Source: Chrysoperla carnea
Taxonomy: Eukaryota; Arthropoda; Insecta; Neuroptera; Chrysopidae
Direction of reading: 5' to 3'
Assembly (NCBI RefSeq): GCF_905475395.1
Contig: NC_058342.1
Location: 22,912,640 to 22,976,639 of the forward strand
DNA: 64,000 nt
Part shown: one piece after another, positions 22,301-35,072 of the stretch
Position numbering within the stretch: the stretch's first letter is position 1
Layout: every line of letters starts with the position of its first letter
Notes under the pieces: model-generated
What the model was told of the DNA's origin: nothing
What the model saw: the letters and a program-made list of their open reading frames with translations, nothing else
Database searches by the model: none
Made by a program: the position numbers and the translations under genes

Positions 22301-23838
22301 CTATTCAACGTTTTTGTGATGAAAGGCTTAACAATTAGTCGCGTAAATAACCCAGAAAATATTTTAAATGTTGAAAAACGTTTACGTTTTCCTAGGAAAC
22401 ATTTGTAATCACTAACTTCTGCCTTCATTTGAAAATTGGAGAGAGGGCGGGTTAAACTATCCCCTCCTCAAACCACCTCAACAAGAAACAGTTTATAAAA
22501 TGAATATTTTTGCTCCAAAATTAGCTCTAGAGGATTTTTTTAGTCGCTGTTCAGGAATACGAGGCTCTAAATTCAACAATGCCACTCCTGTATGGGATTC
22601 GTGCCATTTTTGACTAAATAACTTACCCAATTTTCAAATGAAGACAGAGATTAGTGATGTTGAATGTTCCAAAGGGTCTAAGAAACACAAAGAAAAAATA
22701 ATTTTCAAAATCTGTATTTTCCAACAGGTTTTTTAATATTTTCTGGCTTATTAATTCGACTAAATTATATTAATCTGTTTTTATTTCGTTTTCAATAATT
22801 ATTTTCTAATAGTAGATTGCCGCGTTCTCTTTTTATAACCTTTTTTAAGCATTAATCTCGCACATCACTGCGCATACACGGTTTACGAATTTATATGGCG
22901 TTTCATAACTAGGGTGTCGATCGCCCAAGAAAACCTGAAAGTGTCAGGGAATTCTGATATAGGTCAGGAATAATGGCAAAAAGGACTCTACTACTCTCAC
23001 TGAGGATTGAATTTAGAAACAGTTAATCGACTTATAATATCTTTAATAAGTATACAAAAATTTAAAATTTACTGATACTATGCCTATAACAAGACAACAA
23101 CTTTACCACTGACTTCTAATATATTCATAATTTTATTCACCTATCTTAATTTTGGAAAATATTACTAAATATAAGTTGTTTATACCTCCTCAGACATAAA
23201 TTATATTCGGCACCCAAGGTTGGACCAATAGAAATTTTCATCTTAGTTAAATATTTTGTGTTAAAAAGACACAATTTTCAGACAGTACCGAATACTTGAT
23301 AGAAAAAAGTTTTTGGCGTACCGGTATGAAAAAAGTATGAGTAAAATTTAGTGATCAAATGATCTCGTTACGTTTTTGGTGCGCAACCGTGTGTTTAACT
23401 TTTTTATTGTGTTTGCTGTGAACAAAGCATCTTTAGTTTGAAATTGACAGTAACCTGACGGACACAACACACATGTAGTTGTTACAAATCGATACAAAAT
23501 GACTGCATAGCTACTCAGCCAATATACATTCTATGTCTTCAGGATTTTTTATATAAATTATACAAAATATTACGTATAACAGACAAAGCACCTATTGCTT
23601 GAAACTGACAATAAACTGATGGACACAGCAAATTAGGTAACTCGTTAAGTATTTGATTTTGAATTCTAAGACGCTTTATTTGTACGAAATTCGTAAAACG
23701 TCAGTGATGTGTAATCGTGCTGTATCAAAGCCATGACAACACTATATTTATGCAATTGTGGTGCAAATTCTAAGTCATTTTCCTTTTTTTTTTTTTGTGT
23801 TTTTGTTTTCTACAATTTTTTTTAATGCGACTTTCATC
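19336..23838. other. Gene-less stretch with scattered repeat relics
   Basis: I found no gene. 21540-21730 holds a GGTTGGAAGTTGGCACCTCC-type relic related to repeats at 33960-34220. CAAAGCATC.TTAGTTTGAAA with TTGACAGTAACCTGACGGAC at about 23424 recurs at about 23583, and again at about 32862. Short open frames at 20056-20280 (-), 20496-20774 (+) and 22234-22428 (-) show nothing recognisable. Confidence 0.45.
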
Positions 23839-24345
23839 ACATATACAGGGTATGCTGAAACTATCGCATTTTAAGAGTAAAGTGATATAGAGTACAAAAT
23901 TTCAAGAAAGTATTTGTTTTGTAGTTTTTGAATCCGATGTGTTCTGTTATTGATAGAAAAAAAAGACAAATGGAAAAGCTCTTTACCAAATTTCGATTTG
24001 AAATCTTATTCACGAGAAATGGCTATGGGCAAAATAAAAAGATTTATGAATTCACAAAAATGACAACAAAATATTATTTTTAGTATTCGCTACCCAATTA
24101 TATCAATTTACTATCAATTATTGTTTTATGATAGTCCCCTCTAAATTCTTAAGTGACACCTACTAATTTAATGAATTTGATAGATCTGTGAATTCATAAA
24201 TCTTTCTATTTTTCCTATAGCCAGCCACATCTCCCGAATTAGGCCTCAGTTCGAAATTTGGTAAAGAGCTTTTCCATTTATCTTGATAAGCTTAATTTAC
24301 TGGTATAATTTTCTGCTATCAATAACAGAACACCCTGTATATGTG
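23839..24345. mobile_element. Non-autonomous element with ATATACAGGG ends
   Basis: The outer ends are CACATATACAGGGT and ACCCTGTATATGTG. The inner arms (about 23939-24060 and about 24180-24335) match in inverse through GTGTTCTGTTATTGATAG, TGGAAAAGCTCTTTACCAAA and AAAGATTTATGAATTCAC. The left side carries about 90 bp of extra sequence next to the terminus. Confidence 0.6.
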
Positions 24346-27300
24346 TTCATCTCACATTGAATATTTATACCATGTTGCCAGATTTTTAACATCTTCGGAA
24401 GGAAAGGATATATTCTTCAATTTGTTCTTTTTCTCGTTTTAAAAACTAAATTTAGAGAAAATGCTACGATGAATTATGGTAAATTTTATTTTTTATAATT
24501 TTGTTTATTATGAAAATATCATTTACATTAACATTAATCGAAAAATTGAAGCCAAAAACTGACAATGAATTTTTTTCGTAGAATTTTATCTTCTATATCG
24601 CTGTCCTTTTAATGCAGTAATTTTGGGATACCCCAAATACGATATTAATATTTTTTGTTTGACGATTTGGACGGTTTAATTCTAGTCGAATTTTCTATTA
24701 AAAATCGACGAATATTATAATTAATTATTAATTATTGCTTCACTGATATAAATAATGAATATAAAAAAAAACGAGCAAGTTTATTGTTAGTACAAGATAT
24801 ACAGATTTTGAGCTAAAAAATTATAGGAACTCGCTGAAAATTTGATTATAGATCTCGTATTTCTTGTGCTATGTAGCGGATTGTGAATTTTATTTTAATT
24901 GTGATAATATTTGAATTACCTTCGTAATATTTTTTTTTAGTATTAGGAACATTCTCTACGTGAATAATTTCTACTTTTTAGTTTATTTTAAAAATACTAT
25001 GGTAACGTTTTAGACGTGCGCCTCTAGTGGTAAACATGAGTAACTAGTAAGTAATATCGCATCTCGTAATAACTATTCAAAATACGATTTTGTAATTTCT
25101 TTGATATTTTATGATAAGGTCACCGAAAGTCACTGAAATATACATATAAGTCACTAAAATGTATGTTTTGGCCAGATAGAGAGAAAAAAAATCGTAGCCT
25201 GTAACTTGTTTCGTGTCTATTAAGATACGGAATTATGTAATTTCTTTGTAAATATTTTAATGATCATTTTAAGCTGTATTTGATGACAATATGATCAACA
25301 AATCCAGAGGAAATACTTTCTACCTTATAAAACTTACAACAATTGATGCTAAAACCTAGCGACGAGATCGGAAAACAAACAATATAGTATAACTATTTAG
25401 TTCTATTTTTTTCAATTTGTTCTACAGGAGTACGTCATACTAGTGAATAACTTGAATCCTATGGGAAATTCTATTTGAGGGAAAAAGAAGATGATAGCTT
25501 TAAGGTTACTGAGCGTGACAATCGAAAAATTAAAATTTTTCGATTGACAATTTATGAATACATTTTTCATTAGAACAAAAAATAAATGTCTGCGCAGGTA
25601 CATGTTAGCAAAATTGTAAATTAAAATTATTTGTAAATTAGATAAAATTGAAGAAAACTAACTATTTTAAACCTGAACCCAACGTTTCGTTATTATTTTG
25701 TGACTTCCTCCGAGTAAATTGAAAACTATTGTGTTTATTTACTAGTTTAAAAGTGGATCTATAGAGGCGCACATATAAATAGTTTCACCAATATAACAAA
25801 TAGGTAAAGAAAAGAATTAATTGTGAAAATATACTATATAGAAATATTATAAATACAATATGGTTCTAAATAATGTACCCAATACTCGTTTTTATAAAAA
25901 AAAATTCAATGTGTGTACATTTTAAAAACACAATACAATATAACTTGTCATCAAAAAAAATCGTGTTAAAATTCCTTTTCAAAAATATCTCCACCCTTCC
26001 CTCCGTATTTCCCAATGTCATTTTTTTGTGTGACAAGTGTTGATTTTGTTTGTGTGTAGGTATCAATAGTCATCATCGACTTAACCCTTTGCCCCCTCAT
26101 GGGTTATCCAATTCAAAGCGGTAAATTTGAGAATCAAAGGGCCGTTGGCAAATTTTATTTAACCACTACGGTATTAAATTAAGAATTCTTTTATTTTTTT
26201 AGATTTTCATTTTTTTTGAACGTCCATTTTCTTAGTTTTTATTTTATTTTTCGATATTACAAAGAATAAAGATAAATTCTAATACAGCGATTGTAGCCTG
26301 AAAATTTCAAGTTCTCAAAGCCCTTTTTTAGAAACATTTCAACATTGAAAATAACCAATTTAGGAAATTTTAATGTTTGAAAACTCATACAGGAAAAGAT
26401 ATGTAAATCATACTTCTGTAGGAAGTTACAAGTTTTAAAATCCTCTTCTAGTAAAACATCATGAGTCTTACTTTTCTTATTGACATTTTTGCGTTCAGTT
26501 TCCTCACCTTATCAGTTTCGAATGGTTATAGTTTGAAAATTTTTATGAATAAAAGACAGTTTAAACGTTTGTAATTTTGAAATGTAACAAAAAAAACTTT
26601 GAGACAAAATAGCCGCTCAAAAAAGAAACCGAGTCTGTAAAAAAAATTTACGAGTACTTATTTTAAACTGTCTAAACATAGTATAATTTTGTGTAAAAAA
26701 CAAGTTTTTTTAGAATACATTTTGTCAGCAGCCGCGCCGTAATTTTGAAATGGATCTGGGCCCCTAACCTGTTATAAACTATTATTATTTTGTATTGTAC
26801 GAGAACGACGAATCTACACGAGATGGATTTATATATAAATTAGAAAGTATTTTTTAGGATTTTTCATTTTTTTGTTTGCCTTCGTATAACGCCTTAGTTG
26901 TTAGTTTAATTTTTTTTTTTGTATATTATTTTTTTTAGTCTTTAGTAACCAATGATTGACGTCCAAAATTTTTTTTGGATGTGTAATAATTTTTAGTATT
27001 TTTTTGGATTCTCTATGATCTATTCTAGAATGAGGGGGCTGACACCCCTACTTATTAAAGTATACGCGTTAGTTTAATTTTTAAGTGAAAATAATGTCGT
27101 CGACAGCCTTGCTTTTTTTTGATGGGTGATTATAATTATTTGTTTTTTTACTTCCCAGGGTATTTTGCGATCAAAAATGGCCTGATTAATAATTATGAAA
27201 ATACGCGCAATTATTATATTGTTCCTTAATTTTTTTTTATTGTGTTATTCGAAAATCGTCAACGCGCCCAAAATTTATGGTAGTACTAAAGAACTTAGTG

Positions 27301-28193
27301 GCCTAGATTATACTTATTCTTAAATCTTTCTAGCAGATTTTTTTTTTTTGGCTGAATTTATGGAGTACTACTTTTTATTTCTGAGAATCGAATCAAACGG
27401 AATTTTTTTAAACTTATTTGTGGAAATTGTTGTAAATACTTAGAAAGAACCCCGCACAAATAATATGCAAATAATTTTTCAGTCAAATAGTCCAAAAATT
27501 TGATAGAAGATCCTTCTTAACAAGTTGATCAAATCTGTTAATGGGTCGAAAGTATTTCAATGAGATATTTGGGATTGAAGTTGAAACTAAGGCAATAATA
27601 CACGCATAAAGGGCCAAATTTTTAGCCTATTATTCGTTTGAAGAGAAAAATCACTCATTTTAAAACTTAAAGCCTAGCGAAGATTTCGATGAACATGTTA
27701 TAAAATTTTCAGACAATCTGACCGAAATTCCTTTTGCATTCGAATTGTGTTGGAAACTTACACGTTTTAAAACGTTGAACCATAAAAAGGTTGAATTTCG
27801 TTTTGATTTTTAAAACAAAAATGATTGGTCAAATTTATATTGTAAAAAAAATCAAATATGTGTTCCTGAAAATTATAAAAAAATTTTAATTCGTAACATT
27901 TTATTTTAAACCTAACATTATGATACAATATTTTTGTATGCATGTGTACATGACTTCCCCTTGGGTGTATGAACCATTTCGGTGGGGATAACCATGATAT
28001 AAAGCGTGGCATTGTTGAAACTTCAACAGTAAAATTTTGATATTTTAAATCCTTGCTCTATTTAGCCAAAATATGGCCATAGCCAAAAAAGAATCGTAAA
28101 TTCAGCCGAGAATTCTAACCTAATAAAATATATTTTTGAAATCTTTACTTATCTCAAAGTTAAATATTACATTTGACGAAGATTCGTTGATAT
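24346..28193. other. Gene-less AT-rich stretch
   Basis: I read no gene, RNA or clear repeat. Small open frames on the - strand (25412-25603, 25866-26066, 27767-28012) are AT-driven and resemble nothing known. Runs of T and A up to about 11 bases are frequent. Confidence 0.45.
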
Positions 28194-28368
28194 CCCTGAT
28201 AAAAAAGTTAAATTAATTCATCGGAAATTTCCAATTCAACCAATCGGAATGAATAGGATTTAACTGATTCCGATTCATGAATGAGATCGAATCGGAAATT
28301 TCTTATTGGAGTTAATGGGAACTCAATCGGAATGAATTTGAAATTTTAATCGAACTATTTTATCAGGA
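28194..28368. mobile_element. CCTGATAAAA-ended MITE, copy 2 (shortened)
   Basis: The ends are CCCTGATAAAAAAGTT and CGAACTATTTTATCAGG. Inside is CCAATTCAACCAATCGGAAT, identical to copies 1 and 3, but about 170 bp of the interior is missing. Confidence 0.6.
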
Positions 28369-29033
28369 ATGTTATCGAAAAACTTTTTAGTACTTTTCAA
28401 CTTAGAATTTTGTTATCCAAAAGTGGCTTTTGCGGGGCACTTCATATTTACATATAAAAAATTAACAACTTCATTTTCAGTTCTTGAAACGTTTGAAAGA
28501 AATGTGTTTACTACTTGTAGATCTAATACCAAAGACAATTCAAATACAATTGACTTCTTGTCTTTTGAATTGGTTTTATATTCCCGCCCATTTTTATGTT
28601 TATCCCCACCACTATGGTATGTTCAAATTTCATGTATACTACTGCATATTAAATATTGTATAAACCGTGATTCAATATGGCGTCTGGTTTTACATTGTAA
28701 CATTTACCAGTTTTGATGTTGTATATACGGCATCATCTAAGTTCGGATTAAAGTCAAACTTTCACCTAACATTAATTTGAAATGTTTGATTGTTCCTAAG
28801 AATGACCATAATTCGTTAATATTTGAAATGGAAGCCAGGCCTCATATGACAATCAGACTGTATAGCATGTATTTGCGTTTGCTTTTGGATTTTCTAGAAA
28901 GATCATCGATAAGAAAATATATGTTCGTGATTTAATCGATCTAAGATTATGCAACGTTGCCATTTTTGAGATATCGTACCACAAAACTTAAATAATTTTT
29001 CCTTTCCTAAGTAATAAAAATTTAGAATATAAG
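28369..29033. other. Non-coding stretch between two MITE copies
   Basis: An open frame of 115 codons on the + strand (28369-28716) has no recognisable domain and a composition like the surrounding non-coding DNA, so I do not call it a gene. Confidence 0.4.
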
Positions 29034-29382
29034 CCTGATAAAAAAATTCGATTCATAATTTGGAAATTTCCAATTCAACCAATCGGAATGAACAGGATTC
29101 AATTGAAGTTTCGATTTATTCCGATTCTTTCCAATTGAAATCAATGAAAATTCTGAATCGAAATTTAATTGAAATGAATCGGGTTTAATTGGGAAAATAT
29201 CCAATTCATTTCGATTGAATTCCGATTCAATGCAATTGAACTAATCGTAAATTTCCAATTGGTTACAATTCATATATGGGATCGAATTGGAAATTTCATA
29301 TTGCGTTCTATTGGATTGCATTGGAGTTCAATCGAAATTAATTGGAAATTTGAAAGGGAATTCAATCGGACTTTTTATCAGG
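29034..29382. mobile_element. CCTGATAAAA-ended MITE, copy 3
   Basis: The ends are CCTGATAAAAAAATTCG and CGGACTTTTTATCAGGG. Its length and internal layout are the same as copy 1 (349 bp each), with the same CCAATTCAACCAATCGGAAT block. Confidence 0.65.
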
Positions 29383-30512
29383 GAAGGAAAAAAAACCAAG
29401 AAATATAGCAAAACAAGTCGAAAATTTAAGTTCCGGAATGCAATATCTTAAAAATGGATCAATTTTATCAAAAACATAAGTAACAGAGAATCCGCGTACA
29501 AAATTTTCAGCTATTCGAACGCAAAATATTTTTGTAGCTTCTAAAATATATATTCCTATATTTTTCGATGATTTTTCTATGAAATTTAAAGGAAAATTTA
29601 TGGCCGAACGTGTTAGATTATAACTTATTTTAAAAATAAAATCTATATTAAAAAAATAGTGTAATTTGTAATTCGTCTAAAATTGTATATAATTAGAAGG
29701 GAAAAAGTAGGGACAATCGTTTTTAGATTGCTGTAAATTTTCAATTTTAGATGTTTTAAAAAGTGCTGAAAAAAAAAACAATTATGTATAAATTTTTCTC
29801 GAAGAAAATTAAAAAAAAATATTAATAAAAAAAAAACAGAAAACAACAAATTGTGTTCTTTCCGTGTGTGGACAAACAAAATCTACAAAGTATACGGCAT
29901 TCGTGTGACTATTTTGCTCAATACGAAAATTTTTGAGCATAAACTCATCTCATTTGTGTTCCTATCGACGATTATATTATTGATCTCAAAGGAAAAAAAT
30001 TAACCATCATAAATTTTTTTTTTCTTAAATAAAAAATTGCTCAAACAATATTTTGTTTGTCCACGACAGGAAATTTGTTTTGGGAACAATAAAAAAAAAT
30101 ATTTCAAACAAATTTTTTAGCATTTATGTAACAAGCAATAAAGAAGAAAATAACATGCGCGCATGTGCAATTTTATAAGTAAAAAAATTCTTTCACTCTT
30201 CTTATTGACACTAAACAAAAAAAAAGCGTAACTTTTTTTGTTTCGATAAAAATGTACAATATTTTCAGGCATGTAATTTTGTTATCCTTGGTCATTTTGG
30301 ACCCAGGGCTCATTTTAAAGGTAAAGAAATGATGAGCTTGAAGATGCGCTTCTCCAAAATACTATAAAGCTCGAAAAATTGTCCAGAAAAATCGGAACTT
30401 CATTTGTTCTGGCTCATGGTACGTCTATCTGCGATTTTATAAAACCTTTTCTTCCTTCAATTTGATCTGATTTTCTTATCCGTATGATTTTTCTTCCTCG
30501 GGATATAAGAAT
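29383..30512. other. Gene-less AT-rich stretch
   Basis: There is no gene or repeat I can support. The - strand frame at 29643-29879 is phenylalanine- and asparagine-rich from poly-A/T runs. Confidence 0.45.
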
Positions 30513-30560
30513 ACTAGCCGTTATCCACCCGCTTCGCGCGGCATAGTCATTGTAGAAAGT
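30513..30560 (-). mobile_element. Helitron 3' terminus
   Basis: On the - strand the sequence reads GCCGCGCGAAGCGGGTGGAT, then AACGG and CTAGT at 30513. This is the GC hairpin plus CTAG(T) of insect Helitrons. The element should extend to higher coordinates, but its 5' end is not identifiable. Confidence 0.5.
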
Positions 30561-32589
30561 TTTTGAGGGTTGAGTTCATTCATAAGAGCTTTGTTTAGCA
30601 TGCTCAAAACTACCTTAATAGTAAATTTCGATCCAAAAAGGTAAGAAATAGAATAACACCTTCAATTAGGAATTTTCCCTCATAAAAAACCAACATTTTT
30701 TATTTAAAGCGTTTTTTCGAAAATCGTTAGCTTGCAGAGGAAATGTGACTTAAAAATATGCCATTATTGCGTTTCATCATATTCTAATTTGTATATATAA
30801 CGACATCTATGGATGCTAAATGCAACTATTATCAGAGTTATGATCCAATACATTTAGTGTCACCTATGAATACTAAACTAAATTACTATGGAATGAATAT
30901 GTTATAAGTTCAAACTTGCAAACTACAATCCCTTATTTCAAACCTTTCAAGTTTTATTTCGCGACAAAAAGTAGTCTTTGGTAAGGCCCCATCTATTTCG
31001 ATTCCCGAATTTCTCAAAATTGTTTGAATTTTTAAACGACAATCGTACTAAAGTTAAATATTACTTACAAAACTGTATACGTTCAAAAACATGCACAACT
31101 TCCTATTTTACTAGATTCCTGTCAATAGTTTGACATATTTTGTAAGGATCATTTTTCTCGAGAATTGTATGCTCGTTAAATCCATCGACTAAAATTTTTT
31201 TTTATATTTTCGGAGATATTTCGAAATATTTGAATTTATAAGGCATATTTAGTAACCGTTTACAAAATCGAATATATCTTTACAACAAAAAATCGTACGG
31301 CTATAAAACGCACATCAAATCGAAGGGGACAGATGCAATTTTATAAAGAGCTTAATAGAGCATACAAGAGACATGAAACATACACACTCATCAAGGCAAA
31401 CATTGAACTTTCTTTCCTTTTACAAATAGTTTTGAATTTCCGATTTCCATGACTACATGTCGAGTCTTAGAGTATATTAGACCAGCGTATTTTCAGGCTC
31501 ATTTCTTCAACCTTAAATTGAGCGCAAATTAGAGTCCATAAGGGCAAGAAACAAAAAATGTCGCATTTTTTTGTAGTGTATATATATATACGGCACTTTT
31601 TTAAGAACCATTTTGTGTATAAATTTTGCTGTGCCAACCTTTGAAAATAATTTTGATTCAGCGAATTTTATTTATTTTTTTTAAATGCCTGTAATTTTTG
31701 TTTTGAGACGTGGAAATTTTTTTGGTTTTTCTAATTTTGTAACGAAAATATATATTTAAAAATAAAAAAATATTTAATAAAATAAATATATATATATATA
31801 TTATATATGCAATTTATCGTTCGAATGCACGATTTTTCTTAAGTTAAAAACATTTGATGGCTGTTAAAAAAAAAATTGAAAGTGGATAAATTTTGTCGAT
31901 GTTAATTAATCTTGTAAACTATGTTTATGTATAAATGTGATATTTTCTCCAAAAAAAAATCTTTTTCGTAGAAATATCATATTTATAAATACTTTTATAC
32001 GAAAAAATATTTCACCAAAACGGCGGGCATGCCGAGGGCATGAATCATACTTTTTTCGTATAAATGTATTTTTGTAAAATGGACATCCCACCAAAAAACA
32101 AGCTCCAAAACTATGTTTGTTGTGAAAAATTTCATGAGAATCCCATACAGGTTGTCCGGAAAAACCACACATGGAATTGAAGATATTTTCATATATCCAC
32201 CTACGAAGATAAAGCTTTGGAAAACCTGCATATTGAAAATATCTTCGTAATGGTACTTAGTATCAAAAAAACTCCCAAAGAGTTTTCTGCGTTGAATTTT
32301 CCGCATTATATTACTGTTTTATCCGTGTGTGGTCATTTTGAGACATTTTATATACAGAAGATCTTTTCAAATTAACGGATCTTAAATGATTAAAATTTTA
32401 GAAGTTATCGTTTGTTAACAATCAATACTGACTTCATCCCTAATTTGGAATTTTGGATTGACACAAGTCATCATCAGAGAAATTCTTAAGAATCTTAAAG
32501 AAAGAAGTTTAATTCTTAATAATCGATTTTCGGTATGAAAAAAATACAAAAAGATCTAGTGCAACCAATTGTGCGCACCTTTCACTTTT
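30561..32589. other. Gene-less stretch
   Basis: I found no gene. Two overlapping - strand frames at 31906-32306 (88 and 103 codons) look unlike any family. They cover a self-complementary region (GAAGATATTTTCA near 32176, TGAAAATATCTTCG near 32236), so I treat them as accidental. Confidence 0.4.
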
Positions 32590-32829
32590 TCGTAATGCCA
32601 AAGAGTCTAGGATAGAGAAGAAGCAGAAATATAATTGTAAGTGACATAAGGAGTCTGTGGGAATCAACTATTAAGTTTGACTTCTTTGTGGAAGCGCCTA
32701 TTAACTATTAAGTTTGAAAGCCTTACTCGGTAGAGGCGCTAAAACTCGTATATTACGATTTTACATTATTTTACATTATTAGATCTTATGTGCTGCTTCT
32801 TCTCTATCCTATCAGTCTTTCAGTAATGT
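32590..32829. mobile_element. Small MITE-like inverted repeat
   Basis: The left end CGTAATGCCAAAGAGTCTAG with GATAGAGAAGAAGCAG matches in inverse the right end CTGCTTCTTCTCTATCCTAT with CAGTCTTTCAGTAATG. Within it, AACTATTAAGTTTGA is duplicated at about 32667 and 32703. Confidence 0.5.
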
Positions 32830-33959
32830 GTGTATTAACATTTTACGTATATCACATACAAGGCATCTATTGTTTGAAACTGACAATAATCTGACGGGCA
32901 CAAATACTGTAAAATTTGTCTGTTCAAAGACAATCGTTTTTAAGGAGTAAACTCTTGCGTCGAAGATGACACACACACTTTTTTAACTTGAGTTTTCGAA
33001 ATCGAGAATGGAAAAATAATTGAATCAAGAATTTCGAAAATCATTTAAGGTCCTTTTTTCTCTGAAGATCTTGTGTACAGAATGCTAGTATATAATATTG
33101 GTAGGTAAAAATTGGCGTGGGATTGAGAATTGAGATCCTAAATTTATTACTACCAATATCATATACCCGTACACGCTGTAGTGATATTAATCGACGTGTT
33201 TTGGAATGTTCAATTTACAAGAAATAAACCATATAAAATATATGCCTTATTTAAAAAAGAAAAGAGTATAATTAAAAATTTTGAAAAAAAAAAGAAAATA
33301 ATTCAGATATGATAAAAAACGTTTTTCTTGCGTTTTTAGAATGGGTGAAAATTTGTTTGTATTAAAGCACAATCTGCCTCCCCGATATGAAATTGTTTTT
33401 ACTACTAAATACAATCACTGCCATTTTTTCAATGAATATAAATTTTTCTTCGGGTATTTTTTGGCACCTAGCTATGATGATTTTTAGGTTCGTCTAAAAC
33501 CTCCTCTAGTATTTAGGATATTATGAAAAGGTTAAATTTAGGTAATGTATTCACTCGATGGTTAAGATTTAGTATTAACAAGTTTGTAGTTTTATAAAAA
33601 AAAGAAAATTTTGATATTAGTGGCGATTATAACTTTTATAAATAAATGTATATAGCTGAATAACCACTGAAATAAATTTTCAGGGTCAAATAAGACCCTC
33701 TTTTATTTTTCATGTTTTCACAAGAAAATATTTCTCTTTAATTTTTCTTATTCATTAAAAAAAATTCTCATGTGAATCGAAAAAAAAAAGTTCCTCCGTA
33801 TTTGAGACATTCAAATTTTCTCATAATCGATTAAGTAAAGATTGATCATAGTCCAACCGCCAAACCTAAAAAAACTTGTGAGCAGCCGAAAAAGTCATAT
33901 TTCCCTATCATTTTACGCTTTTATTGAAATGGGATTTTTATCTTTTTATGTTTTTGAAC
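32830..33959. other. Gene-less stretch
   Basis: There is no gene. A dispersed repeat (TTGAAACTGACAATAATCTG) lies at about 32873, related to copies near 23440 and 23600. Confidence 0.4.
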
Positions 33960-34230
33960 AAAGCTATAAAAACCGCGAAAATGAGGAGAGGGTAGCTGGT
34001 AAGTTGATACTTCCAAAAGATATTTCCTTGATACGAACTTCACCTACATACAAATTTAAAACTTCCTAGCTTAATTCGGAGAGACTGTAGAGTTGCACAA
34101 AGCCTCAAAAATTGAGAAAAATTAGAGTAAAGAGGGATTGGGAAGTTATAAACCAAAAAGTACTTCCTTAACATTAACTCAACCTACAAACCAATTTTCA
34201 ATCCTCCTCTAGTTTAATTTGAAAGGGATC
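33960..34230. repeat. Two diverged direct repeats
   Basis: Two blocks share TTCC.AAAAG.(T)ATTTCCTT, ACCTACA.ACAAATTT and CCTAGCTTAATT/CTAGTTTAATTTG, at about 33990-34080 and 34140-34215. A relative lies at 21575-21660. This is probably an old unclassified element. Confidence 0.4.
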
Positions 34231-34546
34231 TAGAGAAAATCTTTAAAAATGTAGAGAAAAGTATTTTTTCCTGAAAATAACATCGAAATTTTTTTTGATA
34301 ATTTGGTAATAGGTCGCTTTTACCATTTTAATCAAAAGTGTCAATGGAATCAAAGTTTTTAAATGAACAGTTTTTGAGATATTAAGGGACACAGTTGAAA
34401 TGTAGGCAATAAGATACGCCTTCTCATCTCAGAAAAAAAGACAATGAAAAATTTATTCTGTTTTTAAAAACCTACCAAAAAACACCTCCAAGAAGTCGTT
34501 CATTAATTATATCGGGTCCCAAGGGATAAAGATAAGTTAAAAATCT

Positions 34547-34590
34547 GTTTAAACCATTCTCCCTTATCTTAAGGGGAAAATGGTTTAAAC
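34547..34590. repeat. Hairpin with 12-bp perfect outer stem
   Basis: GTTTAAACCATT is followed after 20 bases by AATGGTTTAAAC. Part of the loop (CCCTTATCTTAAGGGG) can pair too. Confidence 0.6.
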
Positions 34591-34819
34591 CCATTCTTAC
34601 GTAATTCGTAAGTCGAAATTTAATATTAGAAATCTAGTTCCATTTCGGATGCCGAATAGTTTTCTTCATTCTATAATGTACACTTCGGATTGTATTTTAT
34701 TTTACAAACTTTGGATTCTTAAGGATGTATGAGCACGGTAGTTGTAAGATTGAAAAAAATCTTAAAATTGGTCATAAATTGGGAATTGTGCGTTGAGTGA
34801 CTAAAAAGTGGCATGTTTA

Positions 34820-35061
34820 AGTTAGGTTAGGTTAGGTTAGGTTATATTGGCTGTCCACAAATACCACTCTTAGGCTATAGAGCCCATTGTGATAACATAT
34901 ATGTGTTTTACCACCTTTTCCGCTGATAATTCAATCTATCAGGTCCTAATTTATTTTTAAAGGCTGAGTGCAATTATTAATTAAATTAATTTTTGTTATG
35001 ACGACGGGAATCGAACCCGCTACCCAAGGCATACCGCCAACTGAGCTACTAGGGTTGACAA
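34820..35061 (-). mobile_element. tRNA-derived SINE with AACCT tail and 11-bp target duplication
   Basis: On the - strand this is an intact 242-bp SINE. The tRNA-like head carries a consensus A box TAGCTCAGTTGG (35048-35037) and a consensus B box GGTTCGATTCC (35017-35007). They are 19 bases apart, which is shorter than in a real tRNA, so the anticodon region is collapsed. After a body of about 150 bp, the 3' tail is an AACCT array (+ strand GTTAG repeats, 34821-34844). TGGCATGTTTA flanks it on both sides (34809-34819 and 35062-35072), showing target-primed insertion. Confidence 0.8.
34821..34844. repeat. Short TTAGG-type array, SINE tail
   Basis: About five units of GTTAG, equal to the canonical insect telomere repeat. 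The array lies inside the target duplication, so it is the tail of the SINE and not a telomere relic. Confidence 0.75.
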
Positions 35062-35072
35062 TGGCATGTTTA

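Noticed and set aside
28369..28716. 115-codon open frame on the + strand
   Set aside because: No recognisable domain; it lies between two MITE copies with no splice signals or conserved motifs.
31906..32306. Two overlapping - strand open frames
   Set aside because: They overlap in different frames across a self-complementary stretch and resemble no family.
34821..34844. Interstitial telomere relic
   Set aside because: The array lies inside the SINE target duplication and is its tail.
34820..35061. A real tRNA gene at the A/B boxes
   Set aside because: The boxes are only 19 bases apart and no anticodon arm fits; the target duplication shows a SINE.
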